A stretch of 64,000 nucleotides of DNA from Sphingomonas colocasiae (GCF_019880585.1 NZ_JAINVV010000003.1:310001-374000), one strand, 5' to 3'; shown: positions 1 through 10,562, counted from the first letter of the stretch. The notes: generated from the sequence alone by a model not told the origin. Program-made: numbers and translations.

Positions 1-1
1 G

Positions 2-199
2 ACCTTGCTGGGTCTGGGACTCGGCCCCTATCTGGCGGGCTATGTCTCGACGCTGACCGGCAACCTCGCGACCGGCATGCTTTCGCTGATCGCCACCGTT
101 CCGGTCGGGCTGGGCGCCGCGATCGCGGCCTACCGCCTGCTGCCCGCCGCCGAAGCCAGCCGGACCGAGCGTGCGCGCGCGGCGGGCGAGGCGATCTGA
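2..199 (+). CDS. MFS transporter, C-terminal fragment
   Basis: This is the last 65 codons of a gene that begins before the window. It shows a glycine-rich helix containing GLGLGPYLAGYVS, a second hydrophobic helix, and a short charged tail ending in TGA. A final pair of membrane helices with a G-L-G-P-Y-L-x-G motif is typical of major facilitator superfamily sugar-phosphate or anion:cation symporters. The substrate cannot be told. It lies upstream of the nupC-rut genes on the same strand but is separated from them by 383 bp, so co-transcription is unlikely. Confidence 0.7.
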   Translation, partial: TLLGLGLGPYLAGYVSTLTGNLATGMLSLIATVPVGLGAAIAAYRLLPAAEASRTERARAAGEAI

Positions 200-227
200 G
201 GAGGCCCTCGCCGCCTTGGATCGCTGC

Positions 228-392
228 CTATGCGATCAGCCCGTAGATCAGGACGAATCCTGCGACATAGGTCATCAGGAACAGCCGAATATCGCTCCCG
301 AGGCGCGATGGCGGGATGAGTGCCGGAGGCGGGAAACCGCGGCGGATCGAGTGGCCGGCGGCATCATTGGCGAAGGCGATCGCGGGTTCCAT
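228..392 (-). CDS. Small single-pass membrane protein, hypothetical
   Basis: A 54-residue reading frame runs convergent to the MFS fragment. The first 30 residues are polar and proline-rich (FPPPALIPPSR). The last 20 form one hydrophobic segment ending GFVLIYGLIA, as in a tail-anchored small membrane protein. Third codon positions are mostly G or C, as in neighbouring genes. There is no clear Shine-Dalgarno sequence before the ATG. I do not recognise a function. The alternative is that this is untranslated spacer. Confidence 0.42.
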   Translation of the reverse strand: MEPAIAFANDAAGHSIRRGFPPPALIPPSRLGSDIRLFLMTYVAGFVLIYGLIA

Positions 393-582
393 GCGCCAAA
401 AGTTAACAAAGCGTTTACCTTTGAAAAGCGCTAAATAAGGTTAATCGCGCGGCGTACCGCTTTGGGACGCAGGCTGCGGCCCCGGCCCGCACGGTCGAAG
501 CGCTTGCCTTTCTTCGCATATCGGCAAAGAACAGGGGCAAGATGCAGGGCGACATGCCCGCCTTGGGGGACAATTTCACCGC

Positions 583-1818
583 ATGACCAGATTCCTGATC
601 GGCCTTGCCGGCATTGCCGTCATCCTCGCCATCGCCGTCGCCCTGTCCTCGAACCGCCGCCATATCCGCCTGCGCGTCGTCGGCGCGGCGTTCGCGCTGC
701 AGGCGACGATCGCGGTGCTCGTGCTCTATGTACCCGCCGGCCGCGCGCTGATCTCCGGCCTGTCGAACGGCGTCTCGCACCTGCTCGGCTATTCGAAGGA
801 AGGCACCAATTTCATCTTCGGCCCGCTCGCCTCACCCGAAGTGGGCGGCAACAGCTTCGCGATCGCGGCACTGCCGGTGATCATCTTCTTCGCGGCGCTG
901 ATCTCGATCCTCTATTATCTGAACGTCATGCAGTTCGTCGTGAAATGGATCGGCGGCGGCATCCGCAAGGTGATCGGCATCTCCAAGGTCGAATCGCTGT
1001 GCGCGGCGGCGAACATCTTCGTCGGCCAGAGCGAATCGCCGCTCGTCATCCGGCCCTATCTGGCGAGCCTGACACCGGCGCAGCTCTTCACCGTGATGGC
1101 ATCGGGCATGGCGGGCGTCGCGGGCACCATCCTGGCAGCCTATGCGGCGATGGGGATCAAGATCGACTATCTGCTCGCCGCCAGCTTCATGTCCGCGCCG
1201 GGCGGCATCCTGATGGCCAAGATCATCATGCCCGACAATCCGGCCGACGCCGATATCGAGCCGATCGACTTCGTCGATTCGATCCATGACGAGGAACGCC
1301 CCGCCAACATCATCATGGCCGCCGCGCAGGGCGCGCAGACCGGCGTGAAGCTGGCGGTCGCCGTCGGCGCGATGGTGCTCGCCTTCGTCGCGCTGGTCGC
1401 GCTCGCCAACGGCATATTGGGTGCGGTGGGCGGGTTGTTCGGCCATCCCGAACTGAGCTTCCAGATGCTGCTCGGCTATATCTTCGCCCCCGTCATGTTC
1501 CTGCTCAACGTGCCATGGCACGAGGCGCTGGCCGCCGGCGGACTGTTCGGCGAGAAGATCGTGCTCAACGAATTCGTCTCGTTCATCCATCTCGGCGCGA
1601 CGCAGTCGCAGCTTTCGCCGCTGACCGTCGCGATCGTCACATTTGCGCTGTGCGGCTTCGCCAATTTCAGCTCGATCGCCATCCAGATGGCGGTGACGGG
1701 CAATCTCGCGCCCAATCAGCGCCCGGTGATCGCGCGGCTCGGCATCAAGGCGCTGATCGCCGGCAGCCTCGCCAACCTGATGAGCGCGGCGCTGGCGGGC
1801 ATGCTGATCACGCCGTGA
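583..1818 (+). CDS. nupC: NupC-family concentrative nucleoside transporter
   Basis: The 411-residue inner-membrane protein matches the length of the CNT family, which imports nucleosides with H+ or Na+. Visible family features are the G-T-N-F-I-F-G-P-L region near residue 74, the G-Q-S-E-S-P-L-V-I-R-P-Y-L signature at residues 148-160, and a C-terminal N-E-F-V-S-F motif. Many hydrophobic segments run throughout. Its stop overlaps the GTG start of deoC (GTGA), so the two are translationally coupled. Uptake of (deoxy)nucleosides fits the deoC and rut genes downstream. The nucleoside specificity is not shown by the sequence. Confidence 0.9.
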   Translation: MTRFLIGLAGIAVILAIAVALSSNRRHIRLRVVGAAFALQATIAVLVLYVPAGRALISGLSNGVSHLLGYSKEGTNFIFGPLASPEVGGNSFAIAALPVIIFFAALISILYYLNVMQFVVKWIGGGIRKVIGISKVESLCAAANIFVGQSESPLVIRPYLASLTPAQLFTVMASGMAGVAGTILAAYAAMGIKIDYLLAASFMSAPGGILMAKIIMPDNPADADIEPIDFVDSIHDEERPANIIMAAAQGAQTGVKLAVAVGAMVLAFVALVALANGILGAVGGLFGHPELSFQMLLGYIFAPVMFLLNVPWHEALAAGGLFGEKIVLNEFVSFIHLGATQSQLSPLTVAIVTFALCGFANFSSIAIQMAVTGNLAPNQRPVIARLGIKALIAGSLANLMSAALAGMLITP

Positions 1819-2651
1819 CACGCACGGCGGGGCCGTTCGACGCCGCCGCCGTTGCCGCGATCGAGATCGCGCCCGGCGCGATCGACGCGGCGGTCGCGGC
1901 CATTCGGCCCGCCATGGATGCGGATGCCGATCTGCGCCTGGCGGTTTCGTGCATCGATCTGACGACGCTGCGCGGCGACGATACCGAACCGCGCGTCCGC
2001 GCGCTTTGCGAGCGCGCCATCTCAGCCGGCGTCGCGGCGGTTTGCGTTCATCCCGTGATGGTGCCCACCGCCGTCGAAGCACTGGCCGGCAGCCGTATCG
2101 CCATTGCCTCGGTCGCGGCGGGCTTTCCGCATGGCCTGTCGCCGCTTGCGACACGTATCGCCGAGATCGAGGCGGCGGTGGCGGACGGCGCCACCGAGAT
2201 CGACATCGTCATCCGGCGCGGCCATGCGCTGGCCGGCGACTGGCAAGCGCTTCACCAGGAGGTCGCGGCGTTCCGCGCGACCTGCGGGCCGGCGCATCTG
2301 AAGGCGATCCTGGCGACCGGCGAACTGGCCGACGCGACGATGATCGCGCGGGCCGCCCATGTCTGCATCGCGGCGGGCGCCGATTTCATCAAGACATCGA
2401 CGGGCTTCGAAACCGTCAACGCCACCCTTCCCGCCGGTGCGGCGATGCTGTCCGCGATCCGGGACTGGCATCGCGAAACCGGCGAGCGGATCGGGTTCAA
2501 GGCGGCGGGCGGGATCGCCACCGCATCCCAGGCGCTGGAATGGATCACATTGGTCCACGCGATGCTGGGCGAGGACTGGCTCACGCCGGCATTGTTCCGC
2601 ATCGGCGCATCGCGGCTGCTCGACGATATCCTTGCCCGGCACGGGGATTGA
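1815..2651 (+). CDS. deoC: Deoxyribose-phosphate aldolase
   Basis: This 278-residue class I aldolase cleaves 2-deoxyribose 5-phosphate to glyceraldehyde 3-phosphate and acetaldehyde. The Schiff-base lysine is K193 in ADFIKTSTGF. The second lysine is K229 in IGFKAAGGI, and D130 in EIDIVI matches the proton-relay aspartate. The HLKAILATGEL stretch is typical of the enterobacterial-type enzyme. The GTG start overlaps the nupC stop and gives a normal family length; starts further upstream would run deep into nupC. It provides the sugar branch of nucleoside breakdown, next to the rut genes that handle the base. Confidence 0.93.
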   Translation: MTRTAGPFDAAAVAAIEIAPGAIDAAVAAIRPAMDADADLRLAVSCIDLTTLRGDDTEPRVRALCERAISAGVAAVCVHPVMVPTAVEALAGSRIAIASVAAGFPHGLSPLATRIAEIEAAVADGATEIDIVIRRGHALAGDWQALHQEVAAFRATCGPAHLKAILATGELADATMIARAAHVCIAAGADFIKTSTGFETVNATLPAGAAMLSAIRDWHRETGERIGFKAAGGIATASQALEWITLVHAMLGEDWLTPALFRIGASRLLDDILARHGD

Positions 2652-2702
2652 CGCGGCCCGCGCAGCGACGGAGACTTCGATCGGGCAAACGGGGAGTGAC
2701 GC

Positions 2703-3437
<735 letters not shown>

Positions 3438-3440
3438 AGC

Positions 3441-3827
3441 ATGCCGTTCGAACCGATCAATCCACCGCAATTCCCGAAGCCCATCGCGCCCTATTCGGCC
3501 GCAGCCAAGGCCGGCAACACCGTCTATGTCTCCGGCGTGCTCGCTTTGGGTGAAGGCGGCGCGGTGCTTCATGTCGGCGACGCGGCAGCGCAGACGCGCC
3601 ATGTGCTGGAAACGATCAAGACCACCCTGGAAGCCGCCGGCGCGACCATGGCGGATATCGCGATGAACCATATCTTCCTGAAGGACCTGGCCGATTACGC
3701 CGCCTTCAACACGGTCTACGCCGAATATTTCCCGGGCGACAAGCCGGCGCGCTACTGCGTCAAATGCGAGCTGGTGAAGCCCGATTGCCTGGTCGAGATC
3801 GCCAGCGTGGCGCATATCGGCCAATGA
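3441..3827 (+). CDS. rutC: RutC-like 3-aminoacrylate deaminase (RidA family)
   Basis: A 128-residue RidA/YjgF-family protein, the usual length, expected to act as a trimer. The N-terminal P-I-A-P-Y-S-A-A region, the V-Y-V-S-G-V-L strand and the C-terminal [10 protein letters not shown] segment carrying the ligand-binding arginine are present. RutC speeds hydrolysis of 3-aminoacrylate to malonic semialdehyde and ammonia. The stop overlaps the rutD start (ATGA). Placement between rutB and rutD supports RutC over a generic imine deaminase. Confidence 0.9.
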   Translation: MPFEPINPPQFPKPIAPYSAAAKAGNTVYVSGVLALGEGGAVLHVGDAAAQTRHVLETIKTTLEAAGATMADIAMNHIFLKDLADYAAFNTVYAEYFPGDKPARYCVKCELVKPDCLVEIASVAHIGQ

Positions 3828-4648
3828 CCGACGGCGCGAGCGATGCGCTGACGATCGCCGGCCTCCATGTCGAACAGCACGGACCGGCCGATGCGCCGCC
3901 GCTACTGCTTTCACCGGGGCTCGGCGGATCGGGCGCCTATTGGGCGCCACAGATCGGAAGCCTCGCCAAGGCGCGGCGCGTCATCCTCTACGATCATCGC
4001 GGCACGGCGCGGAGCGACCGCGCGCTGCCCGATGCTTCGGTGGAGGCTATGGCCGACGATATGGTGGCGGTTCTCGACGGGCTGGGCATCGCGCGCGCCG
4101 ATGTGATCGGCCATGCGGCTGGCGGGATCGCCGGGCTGGCGATGGCGCTGAAGGCGCCTGAGCGGATCGGCCGGCTGATCGTCGTCAATGGTTGGGCGAG
4201 CCCCGACCCGCATTTCCTGCGCTGCTTCGAAACCCGGCTGGCGCTGCTCCGCGACAGCGGCATCGGTGCCTATGTCCGTGCACAGCCATTATTCCTCTAT
4301 CCCGCCCCCTGGATCAGCCCGCATCTCGCCCGGCTCGACGAAGAGGCTGCGCACCATATCGCGAGCTTTCCAGGGTGCGAGACTGTGGAGCGCCGCATCG
4401 CCGCGCTCGGCGCCTTCGATATCACGGATCGGCTGGGCGATATCCAGGTGCCGTTGCTGGTGATTTCGGCGGAGGACGACATGCTTGTGCCCTTTCCCGC
4501 CGGCTCCCGGCTGGCCGCCGGCGTGCGTGGCGCGGCCTTCGCCGCGATGGCGCGCGGCGGCCATGCCTGCAACGTCACCGAACCGGATGCTTTTAACGAT
4601 GTCGTGTCAGGCTTCCTCAATCAGATCGGACCGATACCGGCAGCCTGA
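3824..4648 (+). CDS. rutD: RutD-like alpha/beta hydrolase
   Basis: The 274-residue alpha/beta-hydrolase-fold protein is close to E. coli RutD in several blocks: [11 protein letters not shown] near the start, [11 protein letters not shown] in the lid, and [14 protein letters not shown] at the C-terminal histidine. The nucleophile elbow reads GHAAGG, with alanine where most hydrolases have serine. E. coli RutD also has alanine there, so this is a family trait and not decay. RutD is thought to assist conversion of aminoacrylate. The ATG overlaps the rutC stop; the rutA start follows after 19 bp. Confidence 0.88.
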   Translation: MTDGASDALTIAGLHVEQHGPADAPPLLLSPGLGGSGAYWAPQIGSLAKARRVILYDHRGTARSDRALPDASVEAMADDMVAVLDGLGIARADVIGHAAGGIAGLAMALKAPERIGRLIVVNGWASPDPHFLRCFETRLALLRDSGIGAYVRAQPLFLYPAPWISPHLARLDEEAAHHIASFPGCETVERRIAALGAFDITDRLGDIQVPLLVISAEDDMLVPFPAGSRLAAGVRGAAFAAMARGGHACNVTEPDAFNDVVSGFLNQIGPIPAA

Positions 4649-4667
4649 AACTCGGGGGATTATCAAA

Positions 4668-5735
4668 ATGGAAATCGGCGTCTTCGTACCGATCAACAAC
4701 AATGGCTGGCTGATCTCTGAAAACTCGCCACAATATATGCCGAGCTTCGATCTCAACAAACGGATCGCGCTCAGCGCGGAGAAGCACGGGCTCGATTTCC
4801 TGCTGTCGATGATCAAGCTGCGCGGTTTCGGCGGCAAGACCGAATTCTGGGAATATGGGCTGGAAAGCTTCACGCTGATGGCGGGGCTCGCCGCCGTCAC
4901 CGAGAAGATCAAGATCTATGCGACCTGCCCGACCCTGATCATCCCGCCCGCCTTCGCCGCGCGGATGTGCAACACGATCGATTCGATCAGCAATGGCCGC
5001 TTCGGCCTGAACCTCATCACCGGCTGGCAACGCCCCGAATATAGCCAGATGGGCCTGTGGCCGGGGGACGAACATTTTCGCAATCGATACACTATGTTGT
5101 CCGAATATGCTCGAATCCTGCGCGAGCTTTGGAAAACCGGGCGAAGCGACTTCAAGGGCGATTATTACCAGATGGAGGACTGCCTCGTCCGGCCGTTGCC
5201 GACGGGCGACATGAAGATCATCTGCGCCGGCTCATCGGACGACGGCCTCGCCTTTTCCGCGCAATGGGCGGACTATGCCTTTTGCCTGGGCAAGGGCGTC
5301 AACACCCCCACCGCTTTCGCCTTCAACAATGACCGGCTGGCCGCCGCGACCGCGAAGACGGGGCGCGACGTCAAGACCTTCGTGCTGATCATGATCATCG
5401 CCGACGAAACCGACGAAGCCGCGATGGAGAAGTGGATCCACTATCGCGAGGGCGTCGACCAGGATGCGGTCGCCTGGCTGGGCGAACAGGGCGCAGCCGA
5501 CAAGACATCGACCACCACCAATGTCCGCCAGCTCGCCGACCGGGAATCGGCGGTCAATCTCAACATGGGAACGCTTGTCGGATCCTATGCCAGCGTCGCG
5601 CGCATGCTCGACGAGATGGCGGCGGTTCCCAATACGGGCGGCGTGCTGCTCACCTTCGACGACTTTATCGAGGGCGTCGAGAATTTCGGCACGCGCATTC
5701 AGCCACTGATGAAGAGTCGCGCGCATATCGGTTGA
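4668..5735 (+). CDS. rutA: RutA-like FMN-dependent pyrimidine monooxygenase
   Basis: This 355-residue luciferase-like flavin monooxygenase opens the uracil or thymine ring using FMNH2 and O2. The N-terminus [20 protein letters not shown], the segment [20 protein letters not shown], and the C-terminal [17 protein letters not shown] are characteristic of RutA. In E. coli rutA is the first gene; here it is last in the order B-C-D-A. No rutE, rutF or rutG lies alongside, so FMN reductase and malonic semialdehyde reductase must come from elsewhere. A hairpin-forming repeat lies just downstream and may end the transcript. Confidence 0.93.
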   Translation: MEIGVFVPINNNGWLISENSPQYMPSFDLNKRIALSAEKHGLDFLLSMIKLRGFGGKTEFWEYGLESFTLMAGLAAVTEKIKIYATCPTLIIPPAFAARMCNTIDSISNGRFGLNLITGWQRPEYSQMGLWPGDEHFRNRYTMLSEYARILRELWKTGRSDFKGDYYQMEDCLVRPLPTGDMKIICAGSSDDGLAFSAQWADYAFCLGKGVNTPTAFAFNNDRLAAATAKTGRDVKTFVLIMIIADETDEAAMEKWIHYREGVDQDAVAWLGEQGAADKTSTTTNVRQLADRESAVNLNMGTLVGSYASVARMLDEMAAVPNTGGVLLTFDDFIEGVENFGTRIQPLMKSRAHIG

Positions 5736-5791
5736 AATGGAAGGATTTTTTTGATCTGACGCGAGATCGCGGAGTCACCTCCTTAATTTGT

Positions 5792-5867
5792 CCACGTCAT
5801 TCCGGCGAAAGCCGGAATCTCCCTCGGCATGGTGCACGAGATTCCGGCTTTCGCCGGAATGACGTGG
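5792..5867. repeat. Palindromic REP-like repeat pair, copy 1
   Basis: Two perfect 29-bp inverted arms surround an 18-bp spacer. Each arm also holds an inner palindrome, cattccggcgaaagccggaa. The element lies between the convergent rutA and GST genes, so it could act as a two-way terminator. Related copies occur near 10.6 kb and 21.9 kb. Confidence 0.85.
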
Positions 5868-5875
5868 GGAGGCAC

Positions 5876-6580
5876 TCACCCCTTTTTCGGGATCTCCAGG
5901 CCACGCTGCACCGCCGGGCGCGCGAGGCCGCGTTCGAGCCAGGCAGGCACATTCTTGAGCGCCGCGTAATCGACCAGTTCGCCCGCTTCATAGAAACCGA
6001 TCAGGTTGCGCACCCAACCCAGCGTGGTGACGTCCGCGATCGTGTACTCATCGCCCATGATCCAGGGACGATCCTTGAGACGATCTTCAAGCACACCAAG
6101 CAACCGCTTGGACTCATTCACATATCTCTCAAGCGGGCGTTTGTCCCCGATCGCGCGGCCCGCGAATTTGTGAAAGAAGCCGACCTGGCCGAAGATGGGG
6201 CCGATCGCGGCGTTCTGGAAAAACACCCATTGGATCGTCTCGTAGCGGCCGGCCGGATCGGCCGGGATCAGCCGGCCGGTCTTCTCGGCCAGATAGACCA
6301 GGATCGCGCCGGATTCGAACAGCGCCAGCGGCTTGCCGCCCGGCCCGTCCGGATCGATGATCGCGGGGATCTTGCCATTGGGGTTGAGCGACAGGAATTC
6401 GGGCGTCCAGCTTTCGTTGGCGCCGATATCGACCAGATGCGGCTCATAAGGCAATTCGAGTTCCTCAAGCGCGATCGACACCTTCACGCCATTGGGCGTG
6501 TTGAGCGAATAGAGCTGGATCCGGTCCGGATGGCTGGCCGGCCAGCGGGTCGTGATCGGGAACTGCGACAGGTCTGACAT
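5876..6580 (-). CDS. Glutathione S-transferase (YfcG/YghU-like)
   Basis: A 234-residue cytosolic GST. The N-terminal thioredoxin-like domain contains QLYSLNTPNGVKVSIALEEL, typical of the Nu-class/YfcG disulfide reductases, where the T-P-N region contacts glutathione. NPNGKIPAI supplies the cis-proline and ALFESGAILVYLAEK the glutathione-binding E-S pair. The helical C-terminal domain includes YTIADVTTLGWV. It sits 65 bp downstream of the gabD-like gene on the same strand and may be the last gene of the TonB receptor-gabD transcript. The physiological substrate is unknown. Confidence 0.88.
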   Translation of the reverse strand: MSDLSQFPITTRWPASHPDRIQLYSLNTPNGVKVSIALEELELPYEPHLVDIGANESWTPEFLSLNPNGKIPAIIDPDGPGGKPLALFESGAILVYLAEKTGRLIPADPAGRYETIQWVFFQNAAIGPIFGQVGFFHKFAGRAIGDKRPLERYVNESKRLLGVLEDRLKDRPWIMGDEYTIADVTTLGWVRNLIGFYEAGELVDYAALKNVPAWLERGLARPAVQRGLEIPKKG

Positions 6581-6645
6581 CGGGCATTGCCTCCGGCGGG
6601 GAACGGTGACCGAGAGATAGGATTAACCCGGCACATCGCCAAGCA

Positions 6646-8082
6646 TCAGGCCGCGATGCAGAGATATTTGAGTTCCTGATACTCCTCCAGCCCCTGTCGC
6701 CCCCCTTCCCGCCCCAGGCCCGACTGCTTGATCCCGCCGAACGGCGCGACCTCGGTCGAGATCAGGCCGGTGTTGATGCCGACCATGCCGGTCTCGATCG
6801 CCTCCGCCACGCGCCAGGCGCGCGCGAGATCGGATGTGTAGAGATAACCGGCCAGGCCGAAGATGCTGTCATTGGCGAGCGCGATCGCCTGATCCTCGGT
6901 TTCGAAGCGAATAACGGCGGCGAGCGGCCCGAAGGTCTCCTCATGGTTCACCAGCATGTCGGCGCGCACCTGCGTCAGCAGGGTCGGCTCATAACCACCG
7001 TCGAACGCACCACGACGCCCTCCCACGACCAGTTCGGCGCCCTTCGCCAGCGCGTCCGCCACATGGGCTTCGACCTTCGCGACCGCCGATGCATCGATCA
7101 GCGGCCCGATATCGCTCGCCGGGTCCAGACCATGGCCCAGGCGCAACCCGCGGATGCGCGCGGCGAACCGATCGACGAACGCGTCGTGAATGCCCGACTG
7201 GACATGGAAGCGATTGGTGCAGACGCAAGTCTGCCCGGCATTGCGGAATTTGGACAACATCGCACCCTCCACCGCCGCGTCGAGATCGGCATCGTCGAAG
7301 ACCAGGAACGGCGCGTTGCCGCCCAGTTCGAGCGAGAGCTTCTTCACCGTCTCGGCGGATTGGCGCATCAGCAGCCGTCCGGTCGCGGTCGAGCCGGTAA
7401 AGCTGAGCTTGCGCACCACGGGGCTGGTTGTGAGCACGCTGCCGATCGCCGGCGCATCGCCGGTCACGATGTTGAACACGCCCGGCGGCACCCCCGCCTC
7501 CTCGCCAAGCGTGGCGAGCGCCAGCGCGGACAATGGCGTCTGTTCGGCGGGTTTGAGTATGATCGTGCAGCCCGCCGCCAGTGCGGGCGCCACCTTGCGC
7601 GTGACCATGGCGGAGGGGAAATTCCATGGCGTGATCGCCCCGACCACGCCGATCGGCTGCCTGAGCACCAGCAATCGCCGGTCAGCGGCGTGCGCCGGGA
7701 TCACCTCGCCATGGGCGCGCCTGGCCTCCTCGGCGAACCATTCGAGGAAGGCCGTCGCGTGAAGAATCTCCGCCCGCGCCTCGCGCAGCGGCTTGCCCTG
7801 CTCGCGCGTCAGGAGCGTCGCGAGCGCCTCCTGCTCCTCCAGCATCAGATCGTGCCAGCGGCGCAGGATGCGGGCGCGCTCGCCCGCCGTCCGCGCCGCC
7901 CAATCCGGGCCGGCCCGGTGCGCGGCGTCGATCGCGCGGTGCGTTTCCCCCGCCCCCATCCATGGCACCCGCGCGATCGTTTCGCCGGTCGCCGGATCGT
8001 CGACCGCGATCGTCCCGCCATCATCGGCGGGCACCCATCGGCCATCGATGAAGCCCAGGGGCTTCAGCAATTCCCGCCCCAT
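6646..8082 (-). CDS. gabD: NAD(P)+-dependent succinate-semialdehyde dehydrogenase family
   Basis: The 478-residue aldehyde dehydrogenase has the GabD length and signatures. TPWNFPSAMVTRKVAPALAA lies in the cofactor domain, LELGGNAPF carries the general-base glutamate, NAGQTCVCTNR the catalytic cysteine, and EVAPFGGIKQSGLGREGG the C-terminal motif. The family oxidises succinate semialdehyde or a related semialdehyde to the acid. The gene begins 23 bp after the upstream TonB receptor gene, whose promoter carries the shared MarR-type palindrome. A semialdehyde from the catabolic cluster, for example from the enamidase-like enzyme, may be its true substrate; that is inference. Confidence 0.85.
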   Translation of the reverse strand: MGRELLKPLGFIDGRWVPADDGGTIAVDDPATGETIARVPWMGAGETHRAIDAAHRAGPDWAARTAGERARILRRWHDLMLEEQEALATLLTREQGKPLREARAEILHATAFLEWFAEEARRAHGEVIPAHAADRRLLVLRQPIGVVGAITPWNFPSAMVTRKVAPALAAGCTIILKPAEQTPLSALALATLGEEAGVPPGVFNIVTGDAPAIGSVLTTSPVVRKLSFTGSTATGRLLMRQSAETVKKLSLELGGNAPFLVFDDADLDAAVEGAMLSKFRNAGQTCVCTNRFHVQSGIHDAFVDRFAARIRGLRLGHGLDPASDIGPLIDASAVAKVEAHVADALAKGAELVVGGRRGAFDGGYEPTLLTQVRADMLVNHEETFGPLAAVIRFETEDQAIALANDSIFGLAGYLYTSDLARAWRVAEAIETGMVGINTGLISTEVAPFGGIKQSGLGREGGRQGLEEYQELKYLCIAA

Positions 8083-8105
8083 CGGACTCTCCTCGCCCCC
8101 TGCCG

Positions 8106-10424
8106 TCAGAAGCGCTTGCGGATGCTCAGCGAGAATTGCCGCCCGCGATTGAGCACCAGTTCGGTGAGCCCGAGATTGGCGTCATCGGAAAAGGCGCTGT
8201 CGATATAGCGCTTGTCGCCGATATTCTGGACGCGGCCGATGATCGTGACGCCCGCCGCCTTGTTCTCCAGCGCGATGCCGACATCGAACAGGCTGAAACC
8301 GGGCTGATAGGCCTGGGGCGAATTGATCGCATTGTTGTGGACGCCGCCGCGATAGGCATAGTCGAAGCGCGGCGTCAGCGCCCAGTCGCCACCCATCCGG
8401 AATTCATAGGCGATCGCGCCGCTCAGCGACCATTTCGGCGCCTTGATCAGCTTGTCGGTCACCGTCACCTGTGCGCCCGGCGCGGTTTCCAGATATTTGG
8501 CGTCGAGCCAGCCGAGCCCGCCTTCGAACGTCAGGCCATCGACGGGCACCGCGACCGCCTCGAGCTCAGCGCCCCAGATCCGGGCTTCTGCGGCATTCAG
8601 GATGATCGGCGCGACGCTGACATTCTGAACGGTGATCTGCACATTCTGGTAGGATGTGCGGAACAGCGCCCCGTTCAGGCGCAGCCGGCGATCGAACAGA
8701 TCGGATTTGAAGCCGCCTTCGATCACCTTCACCGTCTCCGGCTCGAACGAAGGGATCACATCGGCCGGATTCTGACCGGGCGCGGGAAAGATCGGCGGAA
8801 ACACGCTCTGGGTGAAGCCGCCCGACTTGAAGCCCTCCGAATAGGTCACATAAGCGAGCAGTTCGGGGCTGAAGCGATAGGAAAGGTTTGCCATCGGCGT
8901 CCATTTCTCGAACCGCCGCGTCGCCTCCACATTGGGCAGGATCAGCGTTCCCGGCGGGAACGGCAACACGGTGGACAGGATCGGCTGACGCGGCAGGAAA
9001 CGCTTGGTATCGCGCGTGTAGCGGATGCCCAGGGTGAGATCGAGCGCGGGCACGATCGCGTATGTGCCCTGCGCGAAGGCGGCGAGGCTGTCATTGTCAT
9101 TGTCGCCGCCGGAATTGAAATCGGCGACCGGGAAGGTCACGCGCTGCTGATCGTTCGCCTTTTCCTTGAAATAATAGCCGCCGACGACCCAGTCGAGCCG
9201 GTCGTCGAATAACTTGCCGAGCAGCTGGATCTCCTGGCTGAACTGCCACTGGATGTAGCTGGTGACGACGCTCGCGACGTCGACGGGCGAGTGATCCTGG
9301 TCGAGGCTGAAGCGCGACTTGAGATCGCGATAGGCGGTGATCGACTTGAGTTCGACGCCGCCGAGATCGATCGTCACGACGCCTGAAACGCCCCAAAGGT
9401 CGAGATTGGAATAGGCCGGCAGGTCGCTGTAATCGCGGTTGCGCCCCGGCGAGATCCAGTGCGGTCCGAAGCAGGCGGCAAGCGCGGGCGGATTGTTGAG
9501 TGGATCCGCCCCCACCGCGCAGGTGCCGGCATTCAGCACGAGATTGGAGAAGCTCGGGAAAGCGGCGCCGGGCACCGCGTCGGTCAACACATAGGCGGCG
9601 CCGTTGGTGCGCTCACGCGTGCCGTCGAATGCCAGATCGACCGTCACCGCGTCCGCGGGCTGCCAGCGGAGCGCCAGCCGGCCCGAAAGCCGGTTCTTGT
9701 CGCCGGTATGATGGCCATCGGGGCGGCGGACATAGCCGTCCTGCATTTCGTAGCTGACGCTGGCCTTGGCGAACAGATTGGCAGCGAGCGGCACGTTGAT
9801 GGTGCCGCGCGAGACGACATGATTGTCGGTGCCGTAGAGCAGCGAGGCCTCGCCACGCAGCCGGTCGTCCGGCTTGGCGGTGGTGATGCTGATCGCGCCG
9901 CCGATCGTGTTGCGGCCGAACAATGTGCCCTGCGGCCCGCGCAACACCTCGATCCGCTCGACATCGAGCAGGTCGACGAGCCCGCCGACCGAACGCGCCA
10001 CATAGACGCCGTCGATATAGAGACCGACGCCGAGATCGACGGTCGGCACCGAATTGGCCTGACCGACGCCGCGGATGAACATGGTTGCGGCCGCCGAACT
10101 GCCCGCGATCGGCGATGTGGTGTCGAAGATCAGATTGGGGGTCAGCTGCGCGATGCCCGAAACCTGCTGGACCTGCCGCGCCTCCAGCCCCTGCTCGGTG
10201 AAGGCGGAGATCGAGATCGGCGTATCCTGCAGGCTCTCGACGCGCTTGCGCGCGGTGACCACGATCTCCTCGATGCCGCTTTCGATCGTGTCGTCGGCGG
10301 CCTGGGCATTTGCCGGGCAAGCGCCCGCGACCAATGACAGCGCCAGGATGGGAAGCGCCGCGCTCCGCGACAGGCTGGCGCGGTGCCGCGTCGTGCGGCC
10401 GGTCCTGCCGATATCCCTTTTCAT
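8106..10424 (-). CDS. TonB-dependent outer-membrane receptor
   Basis: The 772-residue protein has a basic N-terminus and a signal peptide ending near PANAQA. The TonB box and plug start with EEIVVTARKRVESLQDTPISI, and the barrel ends in a terminal phenylalanine (SIRKRF). Plug features such as FIRGVGQ and VLRGPQGTLFGRNTIGGAI are clear. The start was chosen at the ATG preceded by a strong GGGAGGGG ribosome site; upstream codons run through the operator and a repeat. These receptors import siderophores or large hydrophobic substrates. The shared MarR-type palindrome 37 bp upstream links it to the aromatic cluster. Confidence 0.93.
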   Translation of the reverse strand: MKRDIGRTGRTTRHRASLSRSAALPILALSLVAGACPANAQAADDTIESGIEEIVVTARKRVESLQDTPISISAFTEQGLEARQVQQVSGIAQLTPNLIFDTTSPIAGSSAAATMFIRGVGQANSVPTVDLGVGLYIDGVYVARSVGGLVDLLDVERIEVLRGPQGTLFGRNTIGGAISITTAKPDDRLRGEASLLYGTDNHVVSRGTINVPLAANLFAKASVSYEMQDGYVRRPDGHHTGDKNRLSGRLALRWQPADAVTVDLAFDGTRERTNGAAYVLTDAVPGAAFPSFSNLVLNAGTCAVGADPLNNPPALAACFGPHWISPGRNRDYSDLPAYSNLDLWGVSGVVTIDLGGVELKSITAYRDLKSRFSLDQDHSPVDVASVVTSYIQWQFSQEIQLLGKLFDDRLDWVVGGYYFKEKANDQQRVTFPVADFNSGGDNDNDSLAAFAQGTYAIVPALDLTLGIRYTRDTKRFLPRQPILSTVLPFPPGTLILPNVEATRRFEKWTPMANLSYRFSPELLAYVTYSEGFKSGGFTQSVFPPIFPAPGQNPADVIPSFEPETVKVIEGGFKSDLFDRRLRLNGALFRTSYQNVQITVQNVSVAPIILNAAEARIWGAELEAVAVPVDGLTFEGGLGWLDAKYLETAPGAQVTVTDKLIKAPKWSLSGAIAYEFRMGGDWALTPRFDYAYRGGVHNNAINSPQAYQPGFSLFDVGIALENKAAGVTIIGRVQNIGDKRYIDSAFSDDANLGLTELVLNRGRQFSLSIRKRF

Positions 10425-10460
10425 GATTCGCCCCTCCCTATTTTTAGAACATAGGTAAGA

Positions 10461-10479
10461 TAGCTTTGTTACAACGGTA
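10461..10479. promoter_or_regulatory. MarR-type operator, site 1 (TonB receptor promoter)
   Basis: The 19-bp sequence tagctttgttacaacggta matches the inferred palindrome TAGCTTTGTTACAAAGCTA at 16 of 19 positions. It lies 37 bp before the receptor start codon. It shares the following agtcaa with site 3. The likely ligand is the MarR protein encoded 0.3 kb away. Confidence 0.6.
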
Positions 10480-10562
10480 GTCAACAGAGATGAATTGGGA
10501 TGGAGCGCGGCGGGGCGACGGGGTTTCGGGTGGGTTGCGTGCGGAGTTGGATTAACCCTGCC

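Noticed and set aside
832-2154. A 440-codon minus-strand frame
   Set aside because: It is arginine-rich and opposite nupC and deoC, both clearly real.
4100-4135. RutD nucleophile lost (Ala for Ser) as a sign of a dead gene
   Set aside because: E. coli RutD has the same GHA motif, so it is normal for the family.
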